Part shown: one piece after another, positions 12,301-24,567 of the stretch | Layout: each line of letters starts with the position of its first letter | How positions within the stretch are numbered: the first letter of the stretch is position 1 | NCBI GenBank assembly: GCA_029224185.1 | Contig: CM055196.1 | Span: forward strand, 19,928,509-19,992,508 | Direction of reading: 5' to 3' | DNA length: 64,000 nt | Source: Karalla daura | Lineage: Eukaryota > Chordata > Actinopteri > Chaetodontiformes > Leiognathidae | Notes under the pieces: generated by a model | The model's input: only the letters and a program-made list of their open reading frames with translations | Databases searched by the model: none | Told to the model about the DNA's origin: nothing | Translations under genes and position numbers: made by a program

Positions 12301-15300
12301 AAAGGGAAGATGGAAAAAGAGAAGCGGCTCTTGACATCTTGGCAAGCGCAATTATCTCTTCCTCCATCTGCGTCCTACCTGTTCTCCCCAATAAACCCTC
12401 AATCACTTTTGTTTTCACTCACTCACAGTCACAGTTGAAGCGCTAGGAGAAAGCACTGGCTGCGCTGGCCGAGTCGATGATGCAGTGCCAACATTCGCCT
12501 CATTCCACACTGCACCGCTTCAGAGGAGAAGCTGGCTCTGGGTTTAGTGTTTCTGTTTACAGCAAAGGACTGTCATGATTATAGTATCATCATAATTAAA
12601 GTACACATAGACGCCACAAAAAGGCAAAGATGTACCACAAAAACTAGTAGGAAATGAATCAAGCGTTATAGTTTTTCTTATTTAATAAGGGTCGCGCTAG
12701 GGCTGACTGATATATCAAGTTTGTTAAAATATTTACACACACACACACACACACATCACACACATCATCATCATTCAGCTGAAATGTTTAGATAAATACC
12801 ATTATTCAGCTAAAATACATCAAGCTGCGATTTCTGGTCCGTATAGTCCAGCCTTGTCACATTCACAACACATTCTTTTATAAAGGTCACAGGTCTGGGA
12901 AAATGTGCAAAACCTCCTAGATCCTCATCTGTGTGAATGGCTGCGGAGCAGATGGGATGAATTGCTGTAGTAGGACAGATGACTGATGATGCATGAGTGA
13001 ACTTATTTAACAGGCTGCGTATGCGTCACCAGCTATTTATTTCCACTGTGTTTCACAGACATCGTAGTATTTACTTGCATTTTTAGCAAACCTATGAGGC
13101 ACGTTGAATGTATTACTGTTGATTGAGCAGCTCAAAAGTAGTTTGAACTGGTTAAAATTGGCTCCTCACAGAACAACTTTGCTCCTCCATGACTATGATG
13201 CATAATCATAAACCATCATATTGTGACACAGACACAGCCACTATTTGTCACTAACTAAATATCACTTGTATTTTTACACAAATTGGTGTATGGTATCCTG
13301 TGTGCCAGGGGCATCTCAAATCTTGAAATCTTGGAGTAAAAATGATAAGAAAGGATGATGATGCCTCAGCTCAGGAGTGAGTGAGTGAGACAGAGAAAGC
13401 AGCTTGTGTGGAGAGAGCAGCGCAGCATCATGAGCTTTGTTTTCCATTGCACACTTTGGTCTGTAGCTATGCAGATCAGGTGGCCCAGGTTACCTGCCTG
13501 GAAACTGGCTGGGCTCCTCCCTCTCACAAAAACAGACACACTAGCCTCCAGCTGATTTATGCCTTCTTCTCTTCTTGGCCCTTGACCTGCATACCAGTGT
13601 CAAAACTTCAGTTTAGCCTCAGAAAGAAGAACGTTTTGTCCTTTTAGGCGTCTTAGCACCTTTCTTGCAATCTGAGCCAAGGTGTGATGAGTTTTGGAGC
13701 GGTTTCCATAACCACCGCAGCCGTGTCAGGCAGCATCAGGTCTGGTTGGAGATGCACGCCTGTAACCCAAACCGCTGAAGATGTGTGTTCCCGAAGGCCT
13801 CGCAAGCTATTTGCAGAGGTGTTAACAGATCATGTGCTTGTTTGTGATGCACGCCTCCCACCGTGTGCACAACCCAAGAACTCTGCACATGCCATTGTAA
13901 AGCATAGGCTTAAACACTGCCTCTGCAATAGACTCACAAACACTGAAAGCAGTAATAATTTGCATGGTTTGTGTTCCTCTCATGTTTGTTGCTCTGCTAG
14001 GTTTGTCTGCACTATGAATTGATTTGTTTTTTGCACGGTCACAGGGTTAGACGAATATGTACAGATGTATAAATAGCAGAGACCGGACCAGACTAACTGG
14101 ACTTCTGAGTCACAGGGTTAAGTTGTTGCTATTATATCTTCTAGAAACCTGTTTGGCAGACTGTGAGGCCGATATGATGCCATGAGTCAGCCAGGAGGAG
14201 GTAGCGGCCTTTGTCTCGGGTTACAATGTGTTTAAATAGCTGCTAATTAACTAAAGTGATCCAACAAATTAGAAAACGGTGTAACCATGTTGAATCCCTC
14301 AGAGGTGGGGCGGCATGGTGTCCTATTACAGGTTCTTTAGATTCACTGATTGCACTGACATCCTTAATGTAGTTAAAGCCAGACTGTGTCAGAGAGCAGC
14401 AGATCAGCAATAATCATCAGGCCTTTCTAGTCCAGTCACCTCTGTTTGTTGACACCAAGGGGCTTTGTTATGTCAACAGATAAAAGGGACAAGACTACAA
14501 CAATAAGCATAAACATTAAGAGACATGAAACAAAAAACCTGCTGGAGTGGCTGGGAGCTATGATTGCATATCATCCACATAACGATTATAAAGAATATTG
14601 TGTTTTCCAATGAAAGAGTTAAAAAGTTTGGGATTTTAAACCAAAATCTTCAAGGTTCATATCTGAAAAGCTGCTTCTCCATGAAACAAGCTTTGTGGAC
14701 ATCCTGGTCACGGCTCTTGTCGTCACTTTTTGTTCGGGTGGTTAAAATGTGTTAACACAGCGGAAACAGACGCTTTTGTTCTTTCTGGAGTTTAAGTAAT
14801 GTCCTCCACAAAAGGCTTTATTAGATTTTCAAGTGAAGAGGACATTAGCCCACACAGGCAACTTCAAAGGCTGTGACCTAATCTCTGGACACTGGACGGA
14901 CTCTCACCGGCTTTGTGAGTGGCCAACACCAACAGTTTGAGCACAGTTTAGTTTGGCAGGCTGGCTGCTGCTAGTAGTGTCTCCCTGGGAGTGCAGAGCT
15001 TCATTCATGGCTCAGAGCTGTCTGCCGGGACCGTGGGAGGCTCCTTTCCCTTTTAGAGAGCATCCGTGAGAAAGTCTCTCCTCAGTTAACTGGTTGATGG
15101 AGGTCAAGACTTCATTCACGTCCCAGGTGTAGTTATATGGGTTCAACGTAAACATGAAGAAAACTATTAAGACCATCTAGAGGAGACTCAGGGCTCCACC
15201 TTTTGTCTTTTTTGGGTTTATAAAAAAACACAACTAACCAGTTGATCTTTCTCTTTCCCTCCAGTTCTTGGTTAGCGGGCTCCCGGCTGACCAGCTCCAT

Positions 15301-18300
15301 CCCTCAGTCTCCAGGGCCTCTGTGGTGCTCCTGATGCCCCTCACCCACAACTGAAGATCCCGGGTGGGCGAGGGACTGTCAGGGATCACTCTCTCGGCGT
15401 GCTACTACACAAGGTGAGCCTGCAAGAGCCGCACAGAGCCACAATTCTGACACTTGTTACAGCTTTCCAGACATAAAACGATACTGGGTATAAAACACCC
15501 CGACAGCTGCCACACTCTTCAATACCAATCTAACCTTCTCTATTCCACACAAGAAACGGCTCATCTTTAATCTCTAATAATAATAATAATGTATTATGTA
15601 TGTATGTATTATTATAACAATGTATTTCATTTAAAGAACATTTTACATTAATTGTAAATTAAGAACAGCATAAAGGCAAATATAAAACATACTTGAAAAG
15701 GAGGTAGCATGCCTGTCAATACACTCTTTAAACAAAACGTCCCGTTTATTCACAGTTAGTGATACTGCTGTTTGTGATGCTTTCATTGCTGCTCACTAAC
15801 GTGTCAGTTTCCCGTCATCCCTCATTATTTATTCATTCATTGAAAAGATGTTTCACTGCAAACATCAGCCCATCATTGCCTCTTTAATGAAGTGACATAG
15901 TGACTTGGGGACTATGTAAGAACCGGTCCTTTCTTGTGAGGTGACGGCCCAGCCACCCGTCCCTATGCTACAATGGTATTTTACACATGTCAAATGCTTT
16001 TTTTTATGATAAAACGGGGCGGGTTTTTAGGGATAATGGTAGGTACGAGCAAAGGCGAACACGTGTCGTTCTCATTGTCTGGGAGCACTAAAAGTAATAA
16101 TCGTGTTAAGTGCTTCATTCCTCAGCCTCCACTCTGACTCGTAATACACACCGGAACACCTCGCTAATGAGTCGCTCTCTCATTTTGCAAAGTCGTTTTC
16201 ATTTATTTATTTCTGTATTTAAGCTTAGAAAGCCTTTAATCTGTGTTGCACTCATCATCATCTGCACCTGCGCTGGATTTAATACAGAAATCCATTCAGT
16301 TCATTCATAAAATCCATGGATGCGGTTATGACCCTGAACGGTCCAGGAAATGAAGGGAAGGCAAATGATTAAAACCAGGAAACCAATGAATGGCCAGATG
16401 AGGATTATTTAATGACCAAGACTTACTAAACCCAGAACTCAATACACACCAATAAAAGTTAAACAAAAGAAAGGATACACCAATACAAGTAATGTGCATG
16501 ATTAGTCTGAAGGGGAACCCTTCAGTAATGGAGATTTTACTTATGATGTAATCAGATTGATTCAGAAAGCCTGACAGACTTTAGTAATAATGTCGATTTG
16601 ATTAATATTTTGACAAAAACGTGTGTGTGTGTGTGTGTGCATGTGTACGTGCACGTGAGCCAAGTCGTACCCCAGACATGTGACTGGCTGTCCCCGGGGG
16701 ATTAGAGATTTAGGAGCAGACAGATCAGTCACTACTGTCATATTAACATCCTCGTCTGTCCTCAGCGGTCAAAAAAACCCACCACGTTACGAGTTCATCA
16801 CATATCCTGACAGGACACAAACTCCTGGTGACCGTTCAGTAAATGTTAGCTGAAAGGACTAACGCACTGCACACTCACATACAGTTTCATTCCTGGAAGT
16901 CGTGTATCACAGTATGACTTGGTTCAGGATTCCTACACTATGACACAATGACAGCGAGCGGCTTCTCGCACTGCTCAGAGCTCCTCACTCCGCTCCAGGA
17001 AAACACAAACTCCTCCGAGCACAGAAATCACAGAAAAGCCTGATAAAAATAACACACAACGGTCTAATTGTTGGTGTCCGCTCAGAACTCGTGCTCGGCC
17101 CTCACGTGCCTCCAATCCAAAAGTGGAGAGCCCCAGACAAACTAAGACCTAAGGAAGAGTGTTAATGGAAATGGAGGCGTTGTGTCACACCACGCATCTG
17201 GTGCAGCGGTGCAGGCTGCGGCACCACATCTACGAGATGCCCACACAACTGTCACCACTTCCTCTTCCCACCCCAGCAACTGCTCTCAAATGCAGAAGAC
17301 TTTGTCACTCTCCGCATTTTACTCATTTGAATCGTCTGGGTGTTGAAATGTCAAATGGGGCAGTGTGAAGACACATGCTCTAAATGGGTTTGACGCACAG
17401 ATGATGTCTTGAACATACAAAACAAACAATCTACAAATTATTTCATGTTTGTACATTCGCTGGCTATCATTTCCATATATGATAATGTGATCTTTTAAAC
17501 ACATTAGGTTCATATGAGGTCAAAATTCAACTTGGAAAGCTGTTGATTTTCTGAATGTGCAATTGTTGTGATTTGTTGTGAACGGAACCCCTGGTTCCCC
17601 TTCCTCTCCTCCTAGGATGAGAAGTTAACAGTGACACAGGCCACTCCGGTGAACGGGAACCCCTCTCTTCTCCGCTTCCACTACCAGCTGAGCGAGCGGC
17701 GCTCGGCCTCCTGGGATACGGCTCTATCAGAAGACAGCCTCTTCCTGGAGATCCCTGCAGGGCCGCTGGTGGAGGGGAGCAAAGAGGGGTAAGGATCCAA
17801 CAGAAAGCCCTCAGAAATCACACTGCCACAGTCCTAATAACAGTCCAGTTTTCATCGTAAAACCACCTTAAGTCATACTTACCTCATTCACCTGTAAAGG
17901 AAACCTAGATTGAGAACACACTTTGATCTTTGCTTTCTTGAATAACAGTCTTTTCCTGGCTAAACAGACATTATACCGCAGGTCTCAAAACATCAGAGAC
18001 AGAAAGTAAAATTAAACACAAGTGACACACCATGCAGCTCCAAAATAACTGGTACTTCCTCAATAACTGATTCCTCCTCTGATTCTGGCTCAGACACAAA
18101 AGAATGGATGCTATACAGCTCCATTGTTAAACAAAGAACTGAAAATAGAATTATAAAAGGGTTTGTAAAGCAGAATCCGAGGGGTCTTCTCTCCTGAAGC
18201 TTCTATTCAACAACAGGAAACTAAAAATACTCCATCCATTCAAAGTCCTCTTTAAATGTGTTGTCAATGCAGGTTCAGGAAGGCAAAGTAAATCCATTGA

Positions 18301-19654
18301 AATCTCTTGGACTCTGAGCTATAATCAAGCCCAGAGGCAATATCTGATACTTGATTCGAGGCGCATTAAATGACATTAAACTCTCATTTAATCCTTGATC
18401 GACTGCTGGAACCTATCGCTCCTATCTGAAATTGAATAGTCTTCCCGCAGTGTCCCCGTCGGGTCCCGGGGGTCCAGCTTCTACACGACATCCTATTATC
18501 ATGTTTGAAGGAGATCGCTGTGCCCCAAATGAAAGTCTATGCTAATAAGTTTTGTGCGGCTGTAATCGATGCCGGGACAGAGTAACCTTGCCTGCTGTGG
18601 GCGCGCAGCCAGGCTGCCCAGCGGCCGGGCTCCGCAGCTGCCACTGCATTATTATGTAAAGTTGCAGTGCTTATGTAAAGAGAGAAAAAACGTTGTGCGT
18701 CATCACCTCTACCCTTGTTCACCGTCTCTCTGTCTCTGTCTCTGTCTCTGTCTGCGTGTGTGTGTGTGTGTATGTGTGTGTGTGTGCGCGGTCATGGCGT
18801 CCTCAGGCTCACCGCTCTGCTTGAATTTGCTGAGGAGAAGCTCAAAGTTAACTACGTGTTCCTGTGGTTCCATAAAGGCAGAGAGGATCGACGTGAGTGC
18901 TCCCATTGTTTTTAAATACTTTTTTACACTCTGCTCACGTGGATTTGAACATGCAAAGAGCTGTATCCGAACTTTCGTGAATCGCTGCATTTTAGTGTTA
19001 CTCCTCAATACTTTGGAAGATTGTTTGTCTGAAGGGACTTGTACGAAGAGCTTTGTAGCTTACCAGAAATGAACCTCCCAGCGAGAACGCAGAACTCAAA
19101 TTACAAGGAAGTAAGAAGTGAGAATTTCATCGCACTGCGTTCTGGCAATAAACTTCTCGATTCGAGAAAGAAAGACAGAGAAAGATCAAGAGAGAAGGAA
19201 TGGAGGTGAAAAAGAGATCAAAGAAGGGGAGAGAGATAAAAAGGTTGAAAATGCAAGAATGAGGAAAAAGTTAAGGAAAGAGGGAGAGGAAGAGAGAAAA
19301 TGGAAAAAGAATAATAGTACTGTATTAGAGAGCCAATTGTCGGTGCAAGATCTAAATCTGGAGGATCTGTGAATCTGTGCAAAAAATCAAAGACATTTTA
19401 TGTAGCAACAGTTGTGTTGGTTGCTTCACTCGAGCAGGAAATGATAGATGAAATAATAGCAATTATGCATTTTTCAGCTGCTGGATGCTGAGCGAGGCTG
19501 ACTGTGTGCGCTCTCCTCCACAGTGTCCATCATCAAGACCTTCCACTACATGGGCTTTGAGATGGTGAAGCCGGGCAACCCCATGGTACCGGCCCGGCCC
19601 GATCTGGCCTTCATGGTCTACTCTCTGGACAACAGCAGCTCGGATGAGGAGTGA
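7527..19654 (+). CDS. oaz2: Ornithine decarboxylase antizyme 2 (five coding exons, +1 frameshift)
   Basis: Antizyme binds ornithine decarboxylase monomers, blocks the enzyme and sends it to the 26S proteasome without ubiquitin; it also lowers polyamine uptake. Coding exons are 7527-7636, 15265-15413, 17616-17788, 18807-18892 and 19524-19654, all with GT-AG borders and consistent phases. ORF0 ends ...GPLWCS at TGA 15332-15334. Translation continues in +1 with DAPHPQLKIPGGRG and gives 156 further residues. ORF1 contains DEKLTVTQ, LFLEIP, LLEFAEEKLKVNYVF, KGREDR and a final acidic SSSDEE. These match vertebrate OAZ2 better than OAZ1 in my recollection of the family. The product is 185 residues from the ATG at 7617 (human OAZ2 is 189) or 215 from the in-frame ATG at 7527. 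No key residue is missing and the gene looks functional. The a or b teleost paralogue cannot be assigned here. Confidence 0.93.
9098..9420 (+). mobile_element. Degenerate tRNA-like-headed SINE-type repeat
   Basis: The head reads GGTTAACACTATGGCCTCAT followed by a degenerate B-box-like GGCTTTGACTCC. Next come the phrases TGTGTGGAGTTTGCATG and GTCTGCGTGAGTTTTC, then CTCTAAATTG, a long TG tract (about 9298-9352) and GCGATGGTGGTCAGGTGACC. I recognise this order from a repeat family very common in fish genomes. The TG tract is an internal expansion. Confidence 0.65.
9298..9352. repeat. (TG)n microsatellite inside a SINE-type repeat
   Basis: About 27 uninterrupted TG units within the 9098-9420 element. 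Confidence 0.9.
15265..15413 (+). CDS. oaz2: oaz2 coding exon 2 (contains the +1 frameshift site)
   Basis: The acceptor is a pyrimidine-rich tract ending CCTCCAG before 15265, and the donor is AAG|GTGAGC at 15414. The first base completes a serine codon from exon 1. ORF0 reads SSWLAGSRL...PGPLWCS to TGA at 15332-15334. The +1 frame gives 27 codons, DAPHPQLKIPGGRG...LLHK, ending exactly at the donor. Without frameshifting the product would be a short peptide, which is the diagnostic arrangement of antizyme genes. Confidence 0.95.
15329..15387 (+). other. oaz2: Programmed +1 ribosomal frameshift site with 3' pseudoknot
   Basis: The shift site is UCC UGA U at 15329-15335; skipping one base lets GAU be read next. 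Stem 1 pairs CCCTCACCCA (15338-15347) with TGGGCGAGGG (15365-15374), with one A-C mismatch. Stem 2 pairs GATCCC (15356-15361, in the loop of stem 1) with GGGATC (15382-15387), all six bases. This is the known antizyme pseudoknot layout. Polyamines raise shifting efficiency in this family, closing a feedback loop on their own synthesis. Confidence 0.93.
17616..17788 (+). CDS. oaz2: oaz2 coding exon 3
   Basis: The acceptor is CTCCTCCTAG before 17616 and the donor is GG|GTAAGG at 17789. The exon encodes 57 codons plus two bases: DEKLTVTQATPVNGNPS, then SWDTALSEDSLFLEIPAG and a final VEGSKEG. DEKLTVTQ and the SW-A-LS--SLF-EIP pattern are shared with human OAZ2. This is the first part of the conserved antizyme core domain. 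Confidence 0.95.
18725..18786. repeat. TCTCTG and TG microsatellite at the oaz2 exon 4 acceptor
   Basis: TCTCTG-type repeats (18725-18753) run into TG units (18756-18786). They end 20 bases before the AG of the exon 4 acceptor and occupy the expected branch-point and pyrimidine-tract zone. Confidence 0.9.
18807..18892 (+). CDS. oaz2: oaz2 coding exon 4
   Basis: The acceptor CGTCCTCAG precedes 18807 and the donor is C|GTGAGT at 18893. The exon encodes LTALLEFAEEKLKVNYVF followed by LWFHKGREDR. This is the most conserved antizyme block and part of the ornithine decarboxylase-binding surface. The acceptor has almost no normal polypyrimidine tract. A TCTCTG/TG microsatellite (18725-18786) lies immediately upstream instead. 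Confidence 0.95.
19524..19654 (+). CDS. oaz2: oaz2 coding exon 5 and stop
   Basis: The acceptor CTCCTCCACAG precedes 19524. The exon encodes (L)SIIKTFHYMGFEMVKPG, NPMVPARPDLAFMVYSL and DNSSSDEE, then TGA at 19652-19654. The human counterpart has KTFSFLGFE, RPGHP and an acidic end, so this is the true C-terminus. Confidence 0.95.
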
Positions 19655-20125
19655 CTGCCACCCCGGCGCCCGACACCTCCCTCCCCCACCCGCACCCGCC
19701 CCCCTCTCCCTCCCTCCTCTCACCCATGACCGGGAGGTGTCCCCCTCTTTTTAATAGACTTGTGATTGAAGGGAGCGGTAGGACTCCTCCCTTCCCCTTC
19801 CTGGTGGAGCAGAGCAGGTCGTGAAGAGACGGCGATGGCGTAGCTCGAACCCGAGTCATCAGTGGATCCTCCCTCAGCCACGTTATTCGTTTGAGCTGCC
19901 ATGGAACAAGACAAACAGCCAAGTGTTTGACTTTCAGGAGACGGTGGTGTTTTACATTAAAATTCAGCATATCTCTCCTCTGACAGCTTCGACCTTTACA
20001 AGGAAAGAGACTCTGGTTTGTCTTTGTGTGCTGTAATCCATGCAAACCGTGTTTGTAGGGCTAAAAAAAGAGAGGGAATTTCAAGGGTTTGGGGACGATC
20101 AATAAACTGTTGCTTTGCTTTATAC
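19655..20125 (+). other. oaz2: oaz2 3' untranslated region
   Basis: Sequence from the stop codon to shortly after the first good polyadenylation signal. It starts with a C-rich stretch (CCTCCCTCCCCCACCC-like) and has no other recognisable element. A second signal at 21569-21574 would give a longer form. Confidence 0.6.
20101..20106 (+). terminator. oaz2: Polyadenylation signal of oaz2
   Basis: AATAAA lies about 450 bases after the stop, followed by a T-rich and then GT-containing stretch (20110-20140). That gives a 3' UTR of a length usual for an antizyme mRNA. An alternative AATAAA is at 21569-21574. Confidence 0.6.
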
Positions 20126-20396
20126 TATAGTTTGGTGAAAGCCTGACGTGTTTAAACACATTTAACATTAGAGCACATTTCTTTCCTCTTGTTCCTGGTG
20201 AATGTTAAGGCATCATTCCAGCGCATGTCTTGCTCTCTGGCTTCTTCTTTTTTCCTCTCCAGTCTCCCTCCGTCTGCCCAAAACAACCAAGTCCCACATG
20301 TGGAAATGCCCCGTTGGTGTCGAAGCGGAGACGCAGCCTGTATGTTGAATGTCACAACAGGGTAGCTGCCAGCTCGCAGAGACAAACACCCCCTCC

Positions 20397-20429
20397 CTCC
20401 TCCTCCTCCTCCTCCTCCTCCTCCTCCTC
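20397..20429. repeat. (CCT)n repeat downstream of oaz2
   Basis: About ten CCT units just past the first polyadenylation signal. They would be in the 3' UTR of the long mRNA form. Confidence 0.85.
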
Positions 20430-23400
20430 GTCTGTGGCATAATCAGCTGAGAGCGAGTTGGCTCGACTGGTTTTTACTTACAAAAAAAACTACTTTTGTA
20501 TTTTTTCCAATCATAAGCTTGATAATAGTCGGTGGTAGATGATTTCCTTTGCAACATAAATCTAAAAGCGTAGTGTTGAGTTTAATGGAGCTATGGTTTT
20601 TGGAGGTAATGCACTGTCACAGACCGACCACTATGACCCAGATGACTTTATATCCATAATAGCTCAAATATTTGAGCTCAAAACATGCATTAAGGTCGTG
20701 GATTATGAAAGTAATGTAATTTGCAGCTGCCATATGTATTAAGATCTGGAAGGAGGAGGACAGAGAAACCTTTTTTTCAGCAGATGGTTTCTTTACAGGG
20801 GTGTTGGGTCAGGGAAAAAAAAAAAGCATTAAGTGATCACAGGAACATCCTGTGACTGAAAAGCCCCGTTCATAGCTCGATGGAAACGAGGCTCTTTGTG
20901 CCTAAGGAGAAGAGTGCAATGTCGTTGAAGTTTTTACTGTCAAGTCTTATTGAGGATTGTGTCCATTTCCCCACATTCAGGCCTGTGCAGTCTCACTCGC
21001 CTAACTGCCCTGTCAGGAAATGATCATTGTTGGCTACCGCAGCACTTCAGGTGATTACCGTGGATGCGGTTTGAGTAGAAACGGTCTAGGTTTCAGCTTT
21101 TTCCTTTCGGTTTTTACTGGGAAACACGAAACGCCAAAGAATCCATCGTGTTACCAAACACGCTGTCTGGCTTTGGAGTCTCTGCTCGTCTGAACCTGGT
21201 GTGTAAAAGCAATATCTCCGTACATTCCCCATGCCAGCCATACTTCCCGTCACACCTCCGAGAAGCGCTCTAGTCTGTTCCACACCGGTGTTGGGATGGG
21301 GTAGGAGGGGGCGGAGCTTCTTCCTCTGCATGTGTTTGGATCACGAGTCTTTGTTGCTACTGATTGAGCCCTGACTATAAGCTGTTAGGAAGATGTCTAT
21401 ATGAATTTTCTCAGAGGTATATTTTTATGTATGTATATTTCTCAAATGTTTACTGTGATAGTTTAGGGTTTTTTTTGTTCTCAGTGACTTTCAGTAGTTA
21501 GAGACCATTCAATGACAATCCACACTTGTATACTCTGGAAATTTTTTTGAAATGGGGGGGGCAAAAACAATAAAACTTGTTATCTAACCAGTTGTTTTCT
21601 GTTCTTCTTAAGCACATGGTTCGAGGGAATGCACGTACAGTATGTGTGGTATTGTTGCATGTTTTCGTACTGCAGGGCTCAGTTAAGCTCATTTTGAGGC
21701 CACGGCTCTGTTTGTGGGACGTATCTTACAGTAAACACACACACTGGACTACAGGAAGTGAGCCCAGTGCAGAAAATTATACTAGATCAGTGAATCGCTC
21801 AGGCACAGACACAATTGGAGCCAGGAAAAGAACAAGAGCCGCAAGGAGGAACTGAAAGAGGTTTTCTCCTTTTATTTTTGTTTTCACAGTCATAGGAAGC
21901 AGTTTCACCCGATCATTGACTCGCAGGCACTAATCTCCACCTGGCTCAGCTCGCTGCTGGTGGCTTCTGGCCAAGTGCTGCAACGTCCCCAAGTCAGTTG
22001 ATCTAGAGATCTATTTCCAGAGACTGGGCCAGGACGGACTCAGCTGTGCTATATCTGTGTCTCTAATGCTGCCGAAGCCTTGTTTTCAGCCCTTTTGTTG
22101 TCTCCACCTGAAGGGGAAAGGCTATTCCTGACTGTGCAGAGCAGAGCTGAGGCACAGACACACATTACAGGTGCCCTACTGTTGTAAACCCACTGTCCCA
22201 TCAGGAAATCACAAGGTGTGATGAAAGAACTTGCCTCTAGCCATGCTCACAATGCATTTTCTGGAATATACGCTTTATCATTTCACTGCTCTGTTATCCA
22301 AAGTCAAGGGAAGTCAGTTTGATTATGAGACACGTTTAAAAGCTGGAGTGGACCCAGAAGCTTTACCCTAAGCGCATATAACAAGGATAGAAAAAATCTA
22401 GAGAAATCAGCATTATAGATCTCTGTAACACAAAATCACATTTCTATCGAGTTTAATTTTATCAATCTAAGAAGTCAACACTTCTCACAGTGGCAGAGAC
22501 TCAAACTGAGCTAAAAGCAAGATTTGCAGGAGTGAACTAAAACATCAGTGATATATTGCGTAATACAACACTTACATTAAATTCCATATTTGACTGGCAA
22601 AAAGTGTAAATGTGCCAGGAGTGGTGAGATGCATTGTCACTGTTTGAAACCCATTAAAATTCTCATGCCTGCGTCCGTGGAATCGGGGGTGTCAGAGATA
22701 CCTATCCTTATAAGGAGCTGAGAGAGGATTTCAGAGTAGTGTGTTTGGTTGCTGTCTCTCCTTTCCGTGCCGGGTGTGTTTTTAATGAATTGAGTGTCAA
22801 CTGACAGTCTGGGGCCTTTTCATCAGAAACAGAAGACGATATCTCCAAAACCGCAAAGGAAACTCTTCACTTAACGCGTGTCTGGGTACTCCCCTGCATT
22901 TGTGGCCACTTCAAACAACCGACACCTATACAGCTGTGTTTCTAGACTCCGCTGAGATGATTTCATCTATACAATGTTTCAGGGGCTTTCTGTGCATGTG
23001 CTTACATCATGTCAGTGAAAATAAGCCTTCTGCTGGAGCTGTGTCACTAATCTGCTGGACCAAACAAGAGGCAGACAGGCTCCTCCTGGCCTTAATCTTA
23101 TGGTGACTTTACATAAACTCACCTCAGATTGAAGCTCACAAGCGGTTACCGAATCAAGTGCTTTCACAGCACGGCATTTCTCAGAAACGTCCTTTGTATG
23201 GCTTTACATCTCGGTTTCCAGCTTCCGTTCGGTAGCATTAAAACCGGCCAGTCAGCAGCTAATCCCCCCTCCCAAAGAGACTTAACTCAGCTGCAGAGCT
23301 CGCTGCAGCCCGACCTGCACATTTCCTGCATCATCTCCCATCTTCTATCTTCCTGCATCATTAACAGGCCTCTGACCAAGCTGCCACTCTGGAGCTTTAG

Positions 23401-23629
23401 ATCAAATCATATCTTTCTCTTTAATGCTTGCACACAAGTTTAAACGGACAATATATTCTAGCATATGAACCAGGCACTATAATATTAACATAACTTAATG
23501 CCTTCTCAAGGGATTTCACATACACACTACAGCCAGGGCTACAGACATAGTGGCCCTGGTGTGGCATAAGACAGGGAAGAAAGTAGCAGAAGATCTGTTT
23601 GGAGATAGGAAGGTGACTATGTCTCAGAG

Positions 23630-23765
23630 ATCAGATGGTCTCTGGTTTGTTGAAGTATCCTTGAGCAAGATACTGAGCCCCACACTGCATCATCGCTGTC
23701 CTCTATGTATGTCTGCCAAATGACTAATAATATATAATGTATAATAATAAGTAATATAAATATGT
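23630..23765 (+). mobile_element. Fish-type interspersed repeat fragment
   Basis: The phrases AGTATCCTTGAGCAAGATAC, TGAGCCCCACACTGC and GTCTGCCAAATGACTAATAA, then a TAATGTA-rich tail, follow the order of a repeat I recognise from many fish genomes. No coding capacity. Confidence 0.5.
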
Positions 23766-24567
23766 TACAAGCATTACAGTTGTGGCCTAAACACTTGTAA
23801 CTGTGAGTCTCTGATTCACCTGTTCACCTGTTGAACCTGTTCTCTCCAGGTTCATCAGTGCAACACATACAGATAAAAATGTTATCGCTGTTTCAGATTC
23901 AGGTTGGTGCTACTTGACAATCGACTTGTGCAGAAAATTCTGGTTTCCTTGTAAGAGTAAAGGTTTCCTACTCCAACATACCTGATTCTGGATGATTGGC
24001 TAGTCTTTTCAGTCAGGTTTGGCAGAGCAGGAAACATCTAAAGCATGTGGGACTGTGGCCCTGGAGGGCTGGAACTGAGTAACACAGTAACACACAGTGA
24101 CAAGTGACAGTGACAGTGACAAATTCTTGAAAAGAAAAAAAAAGTGCAGATGTTACCCTTTACTTCACTAAATTGGGATAAAAAAAAAAAGCTGAACTTC
24201 CTCTTTTACTGGGACTGGAAAACACCCAGTAGCCCCACTCAGACACAAGTAAACACACAACGTTGTGTAATGAATGTTGTTCTCCTATTTCATAAGCATT
24301 TAAAGTATGCATTACACAATTCATGCAGAATACATTAAGACCATCTGCTCCATCCTAAAACACCCTGAGCACACACATTTAGCTCTAATCCCATACTAAT
24401 ATCAACTATAAATCCATACATGCGGAATTCTTTTAACCTTTGAGATCAGTTGAAAAGCAAAAATAAATGGATTCTTATGAACCTGTATAACCTAGTATAA
24501 GAAAATGTTTCTACCATGACATAAAAACATTTAGGGACACAAGTTGATACATTATTCATCAGTTGGA

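Larger units (their letters stand above)
7637..15264 (+). other. oaz2: oaz2 intron 1
   Basis: A 7.6 kb intron between ORF0 exon 1 and the frameshift exon. It contains a SINE-like repeat with an expanded TG tract (9098-9420), GA/CT-rich patches (9540-9600, 9860-9925), G runs (11345-11358, 12130-12165) and a CA tract near 12735. A GC-rich section at 11300-12480 has open frames on both strands, but none resembles a known protein. Confidence 0.7.
20126..24540. other. Intergenic region between convergent oaz2 and psma4
   Basis: No gene found. It contains a CCT-repeat (20397-20429), a late polyadenylation signal (21569-21574) and a fish-type interspersed repeat fragment (about 23630-23765). Confidence 0.55.

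Noticed and set aside
15332..15334. In-frame stop making oaz2 look like a pseudogene
   Set aside because: The stop is the programmed frameshift stop. The +1 frame is intact to the C-terminus and the stimulatory pseudoknot is present.
18569..19072. Plus-strand open frame of 167 codons overlapping oaz2 exon 4
   Set aside because: It is in a different frame from the true exon and includes the intronic repeat. The conserved antizyme frame uses only 18807-18892.
15265..19654. OAZ1 or OAZ3 rather than OAZ2
   Set aside because: DEKLTVTQ, the MLNTEES start, EEKLKVNYVF and KGREDR match the OAZ2 pattern. OAZ1 has different residues in these blocks, and OAZ3 is testis-restricted and mammalian-like.
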